A DNA stretch of 25,971 nucleotides from NCBI GenBank assembly GCA_001824325.1, contig MHXC01000018.1, forward strand, positions 12,697-38,667. Direction: 5' to 3'. Positions 9,057-16,903 of the stretch are shown in pieces; position 1 is the stretch's first letter; each line of letters begins with the position of its first letter. Both the position numbers and the translations under genes were made by a program. This DNA is from Parcubacteria group bacterium RIFCSPHIGHO2_01_FULL_47_10b. GTDB lineage: Bacteria; Patescibacteriota; Minisyncoccia; 2-01-FULL-47-10. The notes below the pieces were generated by a model. That model searched no databases, had not been told where the DNA came from, and saw only the letters and a list, made by a program, of their open reading frames with translations.

Positions 9057-9458
9057 TGTAGGAATACTCAACAGTATACACGACAAAAAGGCGCATTGGC
9101 AGAGCAATACGCAGCAACATTTTTGTATCGCCGCGGGTATACCATTCTGCATCGCAATTGGCGAGTGCGTATGGGCGAAATTGATATTATTGCGCGAAAC
9201 GGACGGACGCTGGTGTTTGTGGAGGTGAAGGCGCTTGTTACACAAAGGTCGCCCAATAAGGCCCGCAACCCCGCCTACTTCCCCGAAGACCATGTGGATG
9301 AGCGAAAGGCCGCCCGCCTCGCGCGACTCGCAGAACTTTTTCTTGTCAAGCACGCCGCATGGTCATACGATTATCAAATCGATGTTATTGCCGTATTGAT
9401 AGATCGACAACGTAAAAAAGCAATTATCCGCCACTACCCAAATGCAATTAGCGTATAA
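9051..9458 (+). CDS. yraN: YraN/UPF0102 family endonuclease-like protein
   Basis: This 135-residue protein belongs to the UPF0102 family, a restriction-endonuclease-like fold of uncertain role. The N-terminal KGALAEQYAATFLYRRGYTIL matches the family's G-x-x-x-E...A...L..GY.IL pattern. The nuclease core is visible as MGEIDIIARNGRTLVFVEVKA, that is, E-x-D-(x)n-E-x-K with Glu, Asp, Glu and Lys all present. The family ends with a helix and a strand, here YDYQIDVIAV. A Pro-rich insertion, NPAYFPEDHVD, sits in the middle. No ribosome-binding site is seen. The ATG at 9051 keeps the conserved GALAE segment, whereas the next in-frame start, a TTG at 9096, would remove part of it. The gene precedes tsaD on the same strand. 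Confidence 0.85.
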   Translation: MQCRNTQQYTRQKGALAEQYAATFLYRRGYTILHRNWRVRMGEIDIIARNGRTLVFVEVKALVTQRSPNKARNPAYFPEDHVDERKAARLARLAELFLVKHAAWSYDYQIDVIAVLIDRQRKKAIIRHYPNAISV

Positions 9459-9459
9459 T
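9454..9459 (+). promoter_or_regulatory. Possible -10 box (TATAAT) upstream of tsaD
   Basis: A consensus TATAAT overlaps the yraN stop codon and lies 30 bp before the tsaD ATG. No convincing -35 is visible, so it may be accidental or a weak internal promoter. Confidence 0.25.
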
Positions 9460-9489
9460 GAGATATACCCTCGTAATCCCCGTTCTACT

Positions 9490-10515
9490 ATGATACTTGC
9501 CATTGAAAGCACCTGCGACGAAAGCGGTATTGCGCTAGTGTCGCGAGACAATGCCACGAGCACTCGGTTCACAATCGAGTTTAATGTCGTCTCATCACAA
9601 GTTGCGAAACATACGCCGTTTGGGGGTGTTGTGCCGCGTATTGCTGCTCGTGAACATTCGAAGAATTTTCCCATTCTATTAGACCAACTCACTTCTTTCC
9701 TACATTCACGCGGCTTGCAACTCAATACAATTGAACGAATCGCGTATGCGCATGAACCCGGCCTTGAGCCATCCCTCCTCATAGGTGCGAACCTAGCTCG
9801 CAGCATGGCATACTTTTTGGACCTGCCACTACAACCGGTAAATCACGTGTTCGCACATCTGTTCAGCCCGCTTATCCACGACAATGCTGGCGATATCAGT
9901 GTATTCAAGGGACAGTTTCCGCTTGTCGGACTCGTAGTTTCTGGCGCACACACACGACTCTATGTATTACGCAGTGTTACTGACTGGGAAATTATTGGCG
10001 ACACCAGAGATGATGCAGCAGGCGAAGCATTTGATAAAATCGCGCGCATGCTTGGATTCCCCTACCCCGGTGGTCCTCACATAGAACGAGTCGCGCACGC
10101 CGGCGACCCAAAGAAATATCCCTTTCCCCGCGGACTTATAGAGTCCGGAGACTACGAATTCTCATTCTCCGGACTCAAAACATCGGTGCGATATATGTTA
10201 CGGGACCTGGGATTTATGACGGAGGGCGTTACTACACAGAATACTAGCTTGCCGGACTCATTGAAGGCTGACATTGCTGCTTCCGCACAACGAGCTATCA
10301 TCGATATTCTCGTTACTAAAACCCTTTCCGCAGCACTTGAATACAACGCGAAAGGTGTAATCATCGGAGGTGGTGTCGTTGCAAATCAAGCGATCATTGA
10401 GCAATTTCGACTAGCTGCAGAACAGATGCCTGAACCGCTTACAATCTACGTCCCTGATCGGCAATATGCAACGGATAATGCAGCGATGATTGGGGTGGCG
10501 GCGTTGGCACTCTAA
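9490..10515 (+). CDS. tsaD: tRNA N6-threonylcarbamoyladenosine transferase TsaD
   Basis: TsaD transfers the threonylcarbamoyl group to A37 of ANN-decoding tRNAs, working with TsaB and TsaE. The ASKHA fold is clear: MILAIESTCDES at the N-terminus, VSSQVAKHTPFGGVVPRIAAREH, the metal-binding His pair in NHVFAH, VVSGAHTRL (usually SGGHT), DDAAGEAFDKIARMLG, YPGGPHIE, and the C-terminal IGGGVVANQAI with ATDNAAMIG. The frame is open 16 codons upstream to an ATG at 9442, but that start overlaps yraN and adds residues the family lacks. The Met at 9490 begins exactly at the conserved N-terminus and gives 341 residues, normal for TsaD. Confidence 0.95.
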   Translation: MILAIESTCDESGIALVSRDNATSTRFTIEFNVVSSQVAKHTPFGGVVPRIAAREHSKNFPILLDQLTSFLHSRGLQLNTIERIAYAHEPGLEPSLLIGANLARSMAYFLDLPLQPVNHVFAHLFSPLIHDNAGDISVFKGQFPLVGLVVSGAHTRLYVLRSVTDWEIIGDTRDDAAGEAFDKIARMLGFPYPGGPHIERVAHAGDPKKYPFPRGLIESGDYEFSFSGLKTSVRYMLRDLGFMTEGVTTQNTSLPDSLKADIAASAQRAIIDILVTKTLSAALEYNAKGVIIGGGVVANQAIIEQFRLAAEQMPEPLTIYVPDRQYATDNAAMIGVAALAL

Positions 10516-10596
10516 TGTTCTATTATCACTACTAGACTGATAACCATACGACTCTGATACCATGATAGGAGCGAGAATTTCGGCGACTATGATCAC

Positions 10597-10614
10597 CGCT
10601 CTGTAACCAGAGCG
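10597..10614. other. Isolated perfect hairpin in the tsaD downstream spacer
   Basis: CGCTCTG and CAGAGCG pair perfectly around a TAAC loop. No T-run follows on either strand, so it is not a standard terminator. The rest of 10516-10661 shows no gene or other structure that I can see. Confidence 0.4.
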
Positions 10615-10661
10615 AGAAACCATAATGCATGAGCCTACTCTGCATTCAATATAGATAGCAT

Positions 10662-10704
10662 GAAAATAAAAATCAAGGGACCAAGAACAAAAGTTCCTGG
10701 TCCC
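10662..10704 (-). terminator. Intrinsic terminator of the lone hypothetical gene
   Basis: Read on the minus strand, a GGGACCA-x-GAAC type stem (10677-10704, 7 + 4 bp with one mismatch, four-base loop) is followed by a T-rich tail TTGATTTTTATTTT. It sits 34 bp after the stop codon of the gene ending at 10739. The plus-strand side has no T-run. Confidence 0.85.
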
Positions 10705-10738
10705 AGCCAATAGGTTCAAAGTGATCAAGTAACTGGCA

Positions 10739-11665
10739 CTACCGGGAGAAAAAGAGACCTCCAGAATAGCTGCCAAACGCATAACCCAGACTGACCTCGT
10801 GGTCAAACCACAGCCTCTCATCATTCGCCTCGAAGCACAGCGAGTACTCGGAGTCGACCCAAGAAAGAGCTGCGCAATCGTACCCAGGCGTCTGAAAGTC
10901 ACGAGCCAGCACATCTGGATACATTGTCACAGCTGTGGCGGAATCGAATCCACCACCCAATGAAAAGCGCTGTGGCAGCGTTGCCATCTGCTCGCGTTGT
11001 GCAAGGACTGAAAATCCCTGCAAAGGATTCGGGGAAAACAGCCCGATCACCGGGCCTTTAAAAAGTTTCCCCACAAGCAGGTCGTGTCGGCTCCCATCGA
11101 TGATGCTGACTTTTCGAGCGAGCTCACCCTTTCTGTAGTTTTGGAACGTCCGTTCCGGAAATAGTTCCTTGTAAGCGCGTTCGACCGCGGAGAGATAGAC
11201 CCTCTCCAGCACCATCCCATAGTCAAACCCCCTATGTGGTACGGGTAAAAGCACGACCGGCAACACAACACCATTCAGGATGTTGGCGCAAGTCGCGAAC
11301 TCCTCGCTTTTCGCAAGCTCTTCTCGTAGCCCCTCGCATTCGTCTTGAAACTGTGAAGGAGAAATCGGGAGCTTCCGTTCGCGAAAATGCACTTTCAGCC
11401 GTTCCAATCGCTGCGCATAATCAATCTGTGGCTGCTGCAGGAAGTACGAACGATCGGGATCTCGAACCGGATAGGTTAAACCCTCCGGAATTCGCCGGCC
11501 ATTCTTGTCAAACAAGGTCCGCAGTTGCTCTTCCAAGAACGTCAGGGTGAAAGGATGCCCACTCTTAATTCGTTGAGTAGCCTCTTCGCCTAAAAACTTC
11601 ACTACAGCATTAAGATCGCCCATAGTGAAATCTTTCGCCGCAAACCTCGCTTCTTGGTCCGACAT
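10739..11665 (-). CDS. Protein of unknown function in a self-contained transcription unit
   Basis: This is a 308-residue soluble protein with no signal peptide or membrane span. The start is set by a very strong AAAGGAG placed 5 bp before the ATG at 11665; the longer frame to 11680 would put that site inside the gene. The N-terminal FTMGDLNAVVKFLG resembles an N-terminal pattern I associate with uncharacterised Patescibacteria proteins (recall, not a search). The C-terminal third has Gly, aromatic and Asp-rich segments (FSLGGGFDSATAV, CAALSWVDSEYSLCFEAND) and ends in an aromatic-rich tail. No catalytic motif is recognised. Its codons look more GC-rich than those of the neighbours. It has its own promoter, leader hairpins and terminator and lies between plus-strand genes, which fits an inserted or independently regulated cassette. 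Confidence 0.8.
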   Translation of the reverse strand: MSDQEARFAAKDFTMGDLNAVVKFLGEEATQRIKSGHPFTLTFLEEQLRTLFDKNGRRIPEGLTYPVRDPDRSYFLQQPQIDYAQRLERLKVHFRERKLPISPSQFQDECEGLREELAKSEEFATCANILNGVVLPVVLLPVPHRGFDYGMVLERVYLSAVERAYKELFPERTFQNYRKGELARKVSIIDGSRHDLLVGKLFKGPVIGLFSPNPLQGFSVLAQREQMATLPQRFSLGGGFDSATAVTMYPDVLARDFQTPGYDCAALSWVDSEYSLCFEANDERLWFDHEVSLGYAFGSYSGGLFFSR

Positions 11666-11699
11666 AGAAACTCCTTTCATCAGGCTTTTTTGCCCGATG
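11666..11699 (-). promoter_or_regulatory. Strong Shine-Dalgarno abutting a leader hairpin
   Basis: On the minus strand CATCGGGC and GCCTGATG pair fully as RNA (one G-U) around an A6 loop at 11699-11678. The AAAGGAG ribosome-binding site (11677-11671) follows with no gap, and the ATG comes 5 bp later. A hairpin touching the ribosome-binding site could limit ribosome access. Confidence 0.6.
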
Positions 11700-11774
11700 G
11701 TACACGTTGCCCCTCACCCGAGGCCCAGGATCTTTTCAGGCCTGAAAAGATGGTTTATCCTAAAACGTGTACCA
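11698..11774. repeat. Perfect 11-bp inverted repeat around the hypothetical gene's promoter
   Basis: TGGTACACGTT (11698-11708) and its exact complement AACGTGTACCA (11764-11774) are 66 bp apart, about six helical turns. One arm lies between the -35 and -10 of the minus-strand promoter and the other in the 5' leader. This spacing would suit a repressor that loops the DNA, or a long-range RNA stem if transcription starts upstream. Confidence 0.55.
11730..11751. promoter_or_regulatory. Perfect 22-bp palindrome at the predicted +1 site
   Basis: The half-site ATCTTTTCAGG is followed directly by its exact reverse complement. It starts at the predicted transcription start of the minus-strand gene, lies inside the larger inverted repeat, and looks like an operator or a 5'-terminal RNA hairpin. 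No T-run follows it, so it is not a terminator. Confidence 0.55.
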
Positions 11775-11785
11775 ATGTTTGTCAA
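11757..11785 (-). promoter_or_regulatory. Predicted promoter of the lone hypothetical gene
   Basis: On the minus strand a perfect TTGACA (11785-11780) is 17 bp from TAGGAT (11762-11757). The start site would be near 11750, giving a leader of about 85 nt with several hairpins. Confidence 0.55.
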
Positions 11786-11793
11786 TAGCGCTG

Positions 11794-11822
11794 TTGACAA
11801 CCTATCCCTCATCCCCTATACT
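11794..11822 (+). promoter_or_regulatory. Predicted promoter of nusA-tig-clpP
   Basis: A perfect TTGACA (11794-11799), 17 bp spacer and TATACT (11817-11822, five of six consensus bases) make this the best sigma-70-type promoter in the window. The start would be near 11829, about 134 nt before nusA. Its -35 lies 8 bp from the divergent promoter's -35, and the two form the inverted repeat TTGTCAA-N8-TTGACAA, so one polymerase probably excludes the other. Confidence 0.7.
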
Positions 11823-11840
11823 ACAAATATTCATTGTCAT

Positions 11841-11868
11841 GGTCCGTTTCACACGGGCCTGATTTTTT
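11841..11868 (+). terminator. Intrinsic terminator (attenuator) in the nusA leader
   Basis: GGTCCGT and ACGGGCC pair over 7 bp (one G-U as RNA) around TTCAC, followed by TGA and six Ts. It lies only about 12 nt after the predicted nusA start site and 95 bp before the nusA ATG. No plus-strand gene ends nearby for it to serve, so it most likely acts on the nusA transcript itself or makes a leader RNA of about 40 nt. Confidence 0.65.
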
Positions 11869-11876
11869 GAAAATAG

Positions 11877-11897
11877 TTATGGATCGCAGCTCCATAA
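11877..11897 (+). other. Second leader hairpin upstream of nusA
   Basis: TTATGGA and TCCATAA pair perfectly around a seven-base loop, 9 bp after the attenuator's T-run. It does not overlap the attenuator stem, so it is not an obvious antiterminator. The remaining bases up to 11962 show no ribosome-binding site. Confidence 0.4.
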
Positions 11898-11962
11898 TCG
11901 CAATTCTCCAAAAATACCCAAAGCGCAAAAACAATGTTACTATTATCATATAACTTTCAATT

Positions 11963-13321
11963 ATGTTAAACCTCAAAGATTTTCATTCAGCAGTTGATCA
12001 GATCGCCGAGGAAAAGGATCTCTCAAAAGAACAAATTATCGCAACTGTAGAGCGCGCTATTGCAGCTGCATACAAAAAAGAGTATGGCCGCAAAGGACAA
12101 AAGATTATTGCCCGGCTTCCCCAGGATGAGCCACTTGCTCAAGTATTCCTCGAGAAACTGGTCATCGATCCGGAAACCCTAAAAAAGGATGACAAAGCCC
12201 AAGCAGCGGAAATCGGCGCTGAAGATTTCCCCTTGATTGAAAAGGGTAAAAAGGCACAGCTGGTAAAAGCAGCGGATATCGTATCCCAACCAGATGACAT
12301 AGAGCATGATCGTGATCACGCTGACGAAGAGCACGCCGATGAAAATAGCGAAGATGATGGCATTCGATTTCGGCCGGCGCGCCATATTTTACTCGCGCAA
12401 GCCAAAAAAATCAGCAAGAAAGCAGAGCCAGGAGACCTCTTTTTATTCCCTCTCGAACAAAAAGAGAGTTACGGGCGTATCGCAGCGCAAACAGCAAAGC
12501 AAGTGATTATCCAAAAAATTCGCGAAGCGGAGCGCGATACCATTTTCAATGATTTCAAGCACAAAGAACGCGAGATTGTGGGCGGCAGCGTCCAGCGCAT
12601 GGAGCGCGGATTCGTCTATGTTGACCTTGGAAAAACAACGGGCGTTCTCCCCCCACAGGAACAAATCAGCACCGAGCACTACCATATCGGCGAACGGCTC
12701 AAGGTGTATGTAACCAAAGTAGAAATGGGCGCCAAGGGACCAATGATTTTCTTGTCTCGCACCCATCCTCGAATGCTCGAGAAAATGTTTGAACTTGAAG
12801 TTCCTGAAATTGCATCAGGATTTGTTGAGGTAAAAGCAATTGCGCGAGAAGCAGGCTCCCGTTCAAAAATCGCAGTTACGGCAAAAGAGCCGGGCATTGA
12901 CCCCATTGGCTCCCTTGTTGGCCAAAAAGGGACTCGTATTTCAACTGTTATCAACTCATTTAACGGCGAAAAAATTGACGTTATCGAATGGAATGAGGGT
13001 TCTGGACAGATGATCGCAAATGCGCTTTCACCGGCCAAAGTTCTCGACGTGGACGCCAATGAAGCAACGCGCGAAGCAGTTGCGTGGGTTACGCCCGATC
13101 AACAGTCGCTCGCTATTGGTAAAAAAGGACAAAATGTACGACTCGCTGCGAAGCTGACAGGGTGGAAAATAGACATCCGGATTCCAGAAAATATGGCACA
13201 ACAAGCGGCAAAAGAGCCCGAAGCAGCCCTGGGAGAAGCATCTGCGCCAACGCCTGAGCCGACACCCACTGAAGCACCACCAACAACTGAACCAACCCCT
13301 GATGAGCAAAAAGCAGTTTAA
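11963..13321 (+). CDS. nusA: Transcription termination/antitermination factor NusA
   Basis: NusA binds RNA polymerase and nascent RNA, promotes pausing and hairpin termination, and takes part in antitermination. The 452-residue protein has the N-terminal polymerase-binding domain (about 1-200), an S1 domain (about 203-268, GGSVQRMERGFVYVDLG), a first KH domain with VGQKGTR near 320 and a second with IGKKGQN near 386. Two oddities stand out: an Asp/Glu/His-rich insertion at residues 109-133 in the N-terminal domain, and a Pro/Thr/Glu-rich disordered tail in place of C-terminal acidic repeats. No Shine-Dalgarno is seen before the ATG. The last 20 bp overlap tig, suggesting coupled translation. 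The leader carries an intrinsic terminator that NusA could act on. Confidence 0.95.
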   Translation: MLNLKDFHSAVDQIAEEKDLSKEQIIATVERAIAAAYKKEYGRKGQKIIARLPQDEPLAQVFLEKLVIDPETLKKDDKAQAAEIGAEDFPLIEKGKKAQLVKAADIVSQPDDIEHDRDHADEEHADENSEDDGIRFRPARHILLAQAKKISKKAEPGDLFLFPLEQKESYGRIAAQTAKQVIIQKIREAERDTIFNDFKHKEREIVGGSVQRMERGFVYVDLGKTTGVLPPQEQISTEHYHIGERLKVYVTKVEMGAKGPMIFLSRTHPRMLEKMFELEVPEIASGFVEVKAIAREAGSRSKIAVTAKEPGIDPIGSLVGQKGTRISTVINSFNGEKIDVIEWNEGSGQMIANALSPAKVLDVDANEATREAVAWVTPDQQSLAIGKKGQNVRLAAKLTGWKIDIRIPENMAQQAAKEPEAALGEASAPTPEPTPTEAPPTTEPTPDEQKAV

Positions 13322-14591
13322 AACGACGGTCACCGATCTCGACAAGCAGAAGACACAAGTCCAGGTTGACGTAGAGCTGACTGATGAGTACTCCAAGCAG
13401 ATCTTCAATGCTGTCAGCGAGAAGCTTTCCAAAGAGCATCACATAGAAGGATTTCGTCCGGGAAATGCGCCGTTTCATATCGTCTCGCAAAAACTGGGCG
13501 CTGATTATGTCTTACATAAAGCGCTTGATTTTGCGTTTCAAAAAACGTACGTGGACGCGATTCAAAACGATGATATTGATTTTTGGGGTATGCCGCAAGC
13601 ATCAATGACAAAATTGGCGTTTGGTAGCCCTATTGCATATCGGGTCGTGTTGCATCGTCGCCCAACACTGAAATTACCAGACCTCAAAAAAATCAAAATT
13701 AAATCGCAGACCGTGACTGCAACTGATGATGAAGTTGATGCAGCGATCGACCATCTGCGAAAATCGCGCGCATCGTTTGTTACGGTAACTCGACCAGCTC
13801 AAAAAACTGACCGCGTTGAAATTGATTTCAGCGCAACGGAAAATGGCGCACCCGTAGATGGCGCAAAAGCCCAACACTACCCGCTCATTATTGGCGAATC
13901 GCAACTGATTCCCGGCTTTGACGAGCTGCTCATCGGCATGAAAACGGGCGAAACAAAGCAGCACACATTGACCCTTCCGAAACAAGGCATAGTAGACCAT
14001 CTGGCTGGTAAAAAGCTCGACTTTACGATTACCATCCATTTGGTGCAGGAACGGACGCTCCCCTCTCTAGACGATGCTTTTGCGCAGCGACTTAGTAGTT
14101 CTAAAACTATGCCCGAACTCAAAGATTCTATCGGCAAAGGTATCACCCAAGAAAAAGAACAAAACGAACAGCGACGCCGACAGATTGCCACGCTTGAGGA
14201 AATCGAAAGTAAAGTAAAAATCGAAATCCCAGACCAAGTTCTTGATCAAGAAACCACGTTCGAGGTTCGCCAATTCCGAGACGATCTTGCTGCACGGGGC
14301 CTCGAATGGCAAGCGTACTTAAAACGCATCGGCAAATCCGAAGAAGAGTTCGCGCAAACACTTCGACCGCAAGCAAAAAAACGCATCACACACTCATTAA
14401 TCCTCGACACCATCGCCCGCGACCAAAACATTTCCGCGAGCGAAGACGACGTAAAACAAAAACTTGAAGCATTTAAAAAAGCTAATACCGGCAAGGCATT
14501 CGAGGAAGCTGATATCGCCGATCAAATTCGCCGCTCGCTGCGAACGATGAAAATTTTTCAATATCTTGAGAAGCATATTAGGATAAAATAA
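13302..14591 (+). CDS. tig: Trigger factor, ribosome-associated chaperone and prolyl isomerase
   Basis: Trigger factor sits at the ribosome exit tunnel and shields new chains. The 429-residue protein has the N-terminal ribosome-binding domain with the signature loop GFRPGNAP (about residues 50-57), a central FKBP-type PPIase domain (about 150-245, with [14 protein letters not shown] and a [20 protein letters not shown] stretch), and a long helical C-terminal chaperone domain. The length is typical. It starts inside the end of nusA in another frame and is followed 19 bp later by clpP, the common tig-clpP order. No clpX follows. Confidence 0.95.
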   Translation: MSKKQFKTTVTDLDKQKTQVQVDVELTDEYSKQIFNAVSEKLSKEHHIEGFRPGNAPFHIVSQKLGADYVLHKALDFAFQKTYVDAIQNDDIDFWGMPQASMTKLAFGSPIAYRVVLHRRPTLKLPDLKKIKIKSQTVTATDDEVDAAIDHLRKSRASFVTVTRPAQKTDRVEIDFSATENGAPVDGAKAQHYPLIIGESQLIPGFDELLIGMKTGETKQHTLTLPKQGIVDHLAGKKLDFTITIHLVQERTLPSLDDAFAQRLSSSKTMPELKDSIGKGITQEKEQNEQRRRQIATLEEIESKVKIEIPDQVLDQETTFEVRQFRDDLAARGLEWQAYLKRIGKSEEEFAQTLRPQAKKRITHSLILDTIARDQNISASEDDVKQKLEAFKKANTGKAFEEADIADQIRRSLRTMKIFQYLEKHIRIK

Positions 14592-14610
14592 CTTCGTAAC
14601 ATACACATCT

Positions 14611-15228
14611 ATGGACAAACACACAGAACTCATCACCGACCAACTCATTCCAACGGTTATCGAACGCTCAAAGACAAGCGGCATTCAAGCTGCGTATGAT
14701 ATTTATTCTCGTCTACTCGAGGATCGTATTATTTTCGTTGGCGGTGTCATATCTGATGCCGTGGCAAACACCGTCATTGCGCAGATGCTGTTTCTCGAAA
14801 ACAAAGACCCCAAAAAAGATATCCAGCTATACATCAACTCTCCTGGCGGCTCTGTCACCGCAGGCATGGCTATTTACGACACTATACAATATGTACGCCC
14901 TGATGTGATGACTATATGCGTGGGTATTGCGGCATCGATGGCTGCGACACTCCTCTCCGCCGGCACCAAAGGCAAGCGCCGCGCACTCCCCAACTCCGAA
15001 ATCATGATGCACCAAGTTATGGGAAGCGCAGGGGGACAGGCAACTGACATCGAAATTTCAGCTCGCCACATTATTCGCATTAAAGAACGGCTGAATAAAT
15101 TACTGGCGAAACACACGGGTCAGCCGCTTAAAAAACTCGAGCAAGACACCGACCGCGACTTTTACATGACTGCCGAAGAAGCAAAAAAGTACGGCGTCAT
15201 CGATGAAATCATTTCGAAGCGAACATAA
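14611..15228 (+). CDS. clpP: ATP-dependent Clp protease proteolytic subunit
   Basis: ClpP forms the tetradecameric serine-protease chamber that degrades proteins unfolded by ClpX or ClpA/C. The 205-residue protein has the catalytic triad: Ser109 in GIAASMAA, His134 in MMHQ, and Asp183 in DTDRD. The oxyanion segment [14 protein letters not shown] and the YGVIDEI C-terminus are also typical. It is the last gene of the nusA-tig-clpP group and ends 27 bp from the convergent phosphate permease gene. I see no clear terminator in that short gap and no Clp ATPase gene nearby. Confidence 0.97.
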   Translation: MDKHTELITDQLIPTVIERSKTSGIQAAYDIYSRLLEDRIIFVGGVISDAVANTVIAQMLFLENKDPKKDIQLYINSPGGSVTAGMAIYDTIQYVRPDVMTICVGIAASMAATLLSAGTKGKRRALPNSEIMMHQVMGSAGGQATDIEISARHIIRIKERLNKLLAKHTGQPLKKLEQDTDRDFYMTAEEAKKYGVIDEIISKRT

Positions 15229-15255
15229 AGAAACGCACAAGCGATCTTCTCTCCA

Positions 15256-16248
15256 TCAGGTGATCTCGGATAAAACCCGGTACATAACTGCAGCAACAAT
15301 GCCCGCTGCTGGTATCGTTACGATCCACGCTATTATAATCCCCTGTACCACGCCCCACCGCACCGCCGAGAACCGCCGCACGCTACCCGCACCCATTATT
15401 GCTGCAGAAATCGTATGAGTGGTACTAATAGGAATACCGAGTAGGCTTGCGAAAAAAATGACACCCGCAGCGGCAGTTTCGGCGCTAAAACCATGAACTG
15501 TTTTCAACCGCACTATGCGCATTCCCATAGTGTGGATAACTTTTTTTCCACCGTAATAGGTCCCAAGGCCCATAAACAGCGCTGATCCGCCAATGACCCA
15601 CATGGGTACTTCAAAACTCGTAATAAAACCGCTCGCCAACAGCGCAGCAGTGATTACACCCATAGCATTTTGCGTATCATTCATTCCGTGGGTCAGTGCC
15701 ATAAATGAAGCTGACACCAGCTGCGCCTTGCCAAACAAAAAATTAGCCCGCTGCGGGTGCCAATTACGAAATATCCAAAATAATAGTGTCGCCAACACTA
15801 AGGCGACGATAAATCCACTGATTGGCGACGTAAACATACCGATAACAACTTTTTCGAGTTTTCCCCAGGAAATTGCATGCAACCCATGGGCAGCTATGCC
15901 CGCCCCCAAAATCCCGCCGATGATTGCGTGCGTAATGCTGACCGGAATACCTTTATGAGTCGCAAAGGCCGACCACGCGATAGCGCCAATGATTGCAGCC
16001 ATAATAACAGCTGGCGTCATAAAGTTCTCTGGTAATAACCCCTTGCCAATTGTCTTGGCGACTTCAGTAGTAAGAAATGCCCCGACCGCGTTCAGAACAG
16101 CGGCCAAAACAACTGCCTGCAGCGGCGTAAGCACTCGAGTTGAAACAGTTGTGGCAATTGAATTGGCGCAGTCGTTTGCGCCGTTATAAAAATCGTACGT
16201 CCATGCCAGGACCACGATAATAATGACAAATCCGATGCCAAATTCCAT
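15256..16248 (-). CDS. pit: PiT-family inorganic phosphate permease
   Basis: This 330-residue integral membrane protein belongs to the PiT family, low-affinity phosphate transporters driven by ion gradients. Both family signatures are present: NGANDCANSIATTVSTR near the N-terminus and HGMNDTQNAMG in the second half, the internal duplication typical of PiT. IPVSITHAIIGG and IPISTTHTISAA are the matching half-repeats. About ten hydrophobic segments are visible. A GGAGG lies 9 bp before the ATG. It follows the DUF47 gene by 22 bp; that pairing is common and implies joint control of phosphate uptake. The gene name is by family, as symbols vary among species. Confidence 0.93.
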   Translation of the reverse strand: MEFGIGFVIIIVVLAWTYDFYNGANDCANSIATTVSTRVLTPLQAVVLAAVLNAVGAFLTTEVAKTIGKGLLPENFMTPAVIMAAIIGAIAWSAFATHKGIPVSITHAIIGGILGAGIAAHGLHAISWGKLEKVVIGMFTSPISGFIVALVLATLLFWIFRNWHPQRANFLFGKAQLVSASFMALTHGMNDTQNAMGVITAALLASGFITSFEVPMWVIGGSALFMGLGTYYGGKKVIHTMGMRIVRLKTVHGFSAETAAAGVIFFASLLGIPISTTHTISAAIMGAGSVRRFSAVRWGVVQGIIIAWIVTIPAAGIVAAVMYRVLSEIT

Positions 16249-16270
16249 ACATGCATCCCTCCTATTCGAT

Positions 16271-16894
16271 TTAACTTGATTTTACCAGGATACTTTCGAT
16301 TGTATTGCTCACGCGCTGAAATGTATCCATAACGTTTTCCAAATCCTCCAGCACATCCTTCCATTTGATTACCATTAAAGGATCTTTTTCATGCTCAAAT
16401 AATGCTCTAATTTCACGCCCAAACACTGCATCACCCTGATCCTCCAACTCATGAATGGTGATGATTGTGTTCCGTAACGGTTCTGTATACTTCTGTGACT
16501 TTAGGTGCGTCAGTAAATGATCTACCTCAACCGCAGCCTTCTGCATAAGTTCGCTAAAATCCTTAATTCCCGGTCGCGGCTTTTCAATGTTGTACAACAC
16601 AATAGTACTAATAGCGTTCTCAATGAGATCGATCACATCATCCAGTTCATGGGTGAGCAAATAAATATCTTCGCGCTCAAAAGGCGTGATGAAGGTCTTG
16701 TTCAAATCATCAATAATCGTATGCGCGAGATCATCAGCTATATGCTCCAGTTCGCGCGCTTTCTGCGCAATTGTTTCTGCTTTCGTAAAGTCTAATGCGA
16801 GGGCTTGAAACAAAACCACCATCTCCTTGAGATGGTTTCCGAGCCTGGCCAGATATTCAAAAAACTTTGTTTGTTTGGGTAAAAATAGGTTCAT
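16271..16894 (-). CDS. DUF47 (PhoU-like) phosphate transport accessory protein
   Basis: This 207-residue, nearly all-helical protein belongs to the DUF47/TIGR00153 family, which is related to PhoU and usually lies beside PiT permeases. Typical segments are RELEHIADDLAHTIIDDL followed by FITPFEREDIYLL and LTHELDDVIDLIENA, with a second Glu/Asp-rich pair later (ITIHELEDQGDAVF, WKDVLEDLENVMD). These acidic clusters bind metals in PhoU-fold proteins. It likely modulates the adjacent permease. It begins 9 bp after the VirD4-like ATPase gene ends. Confidence 0.92.
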   Translation of the reverse strand: MNLFLPKQTKFFEYLARLGNHLKEMVVLFQALALDFTKAETIAQKARELEHIADDLAHTIIDDLNKTFITPFEREDIYLLTHELDDVIDLIENAISTIVLYNIEKPRPGIKDFSELMQKAAVEVDHLLTHLKSQKYTEPLRNTIITIHELEDQGDAVFGREIRALFEHEKDPLMVIKWKDVLEDLENVMDTFQRVSNTIESILVKSS

Positions 16895-16903
16895 ACAACT
16901 ATC

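Noticed and set aside
9442..9489. Longer tsaD start at 9442
   Set aside because: It would overlap yraN and add 16 residues before the conserved MILAIESTCDES start of the family.
10597..10614. Terminator for tsaD
   Set aside because: The hairpin has no T-run on the plus strand.
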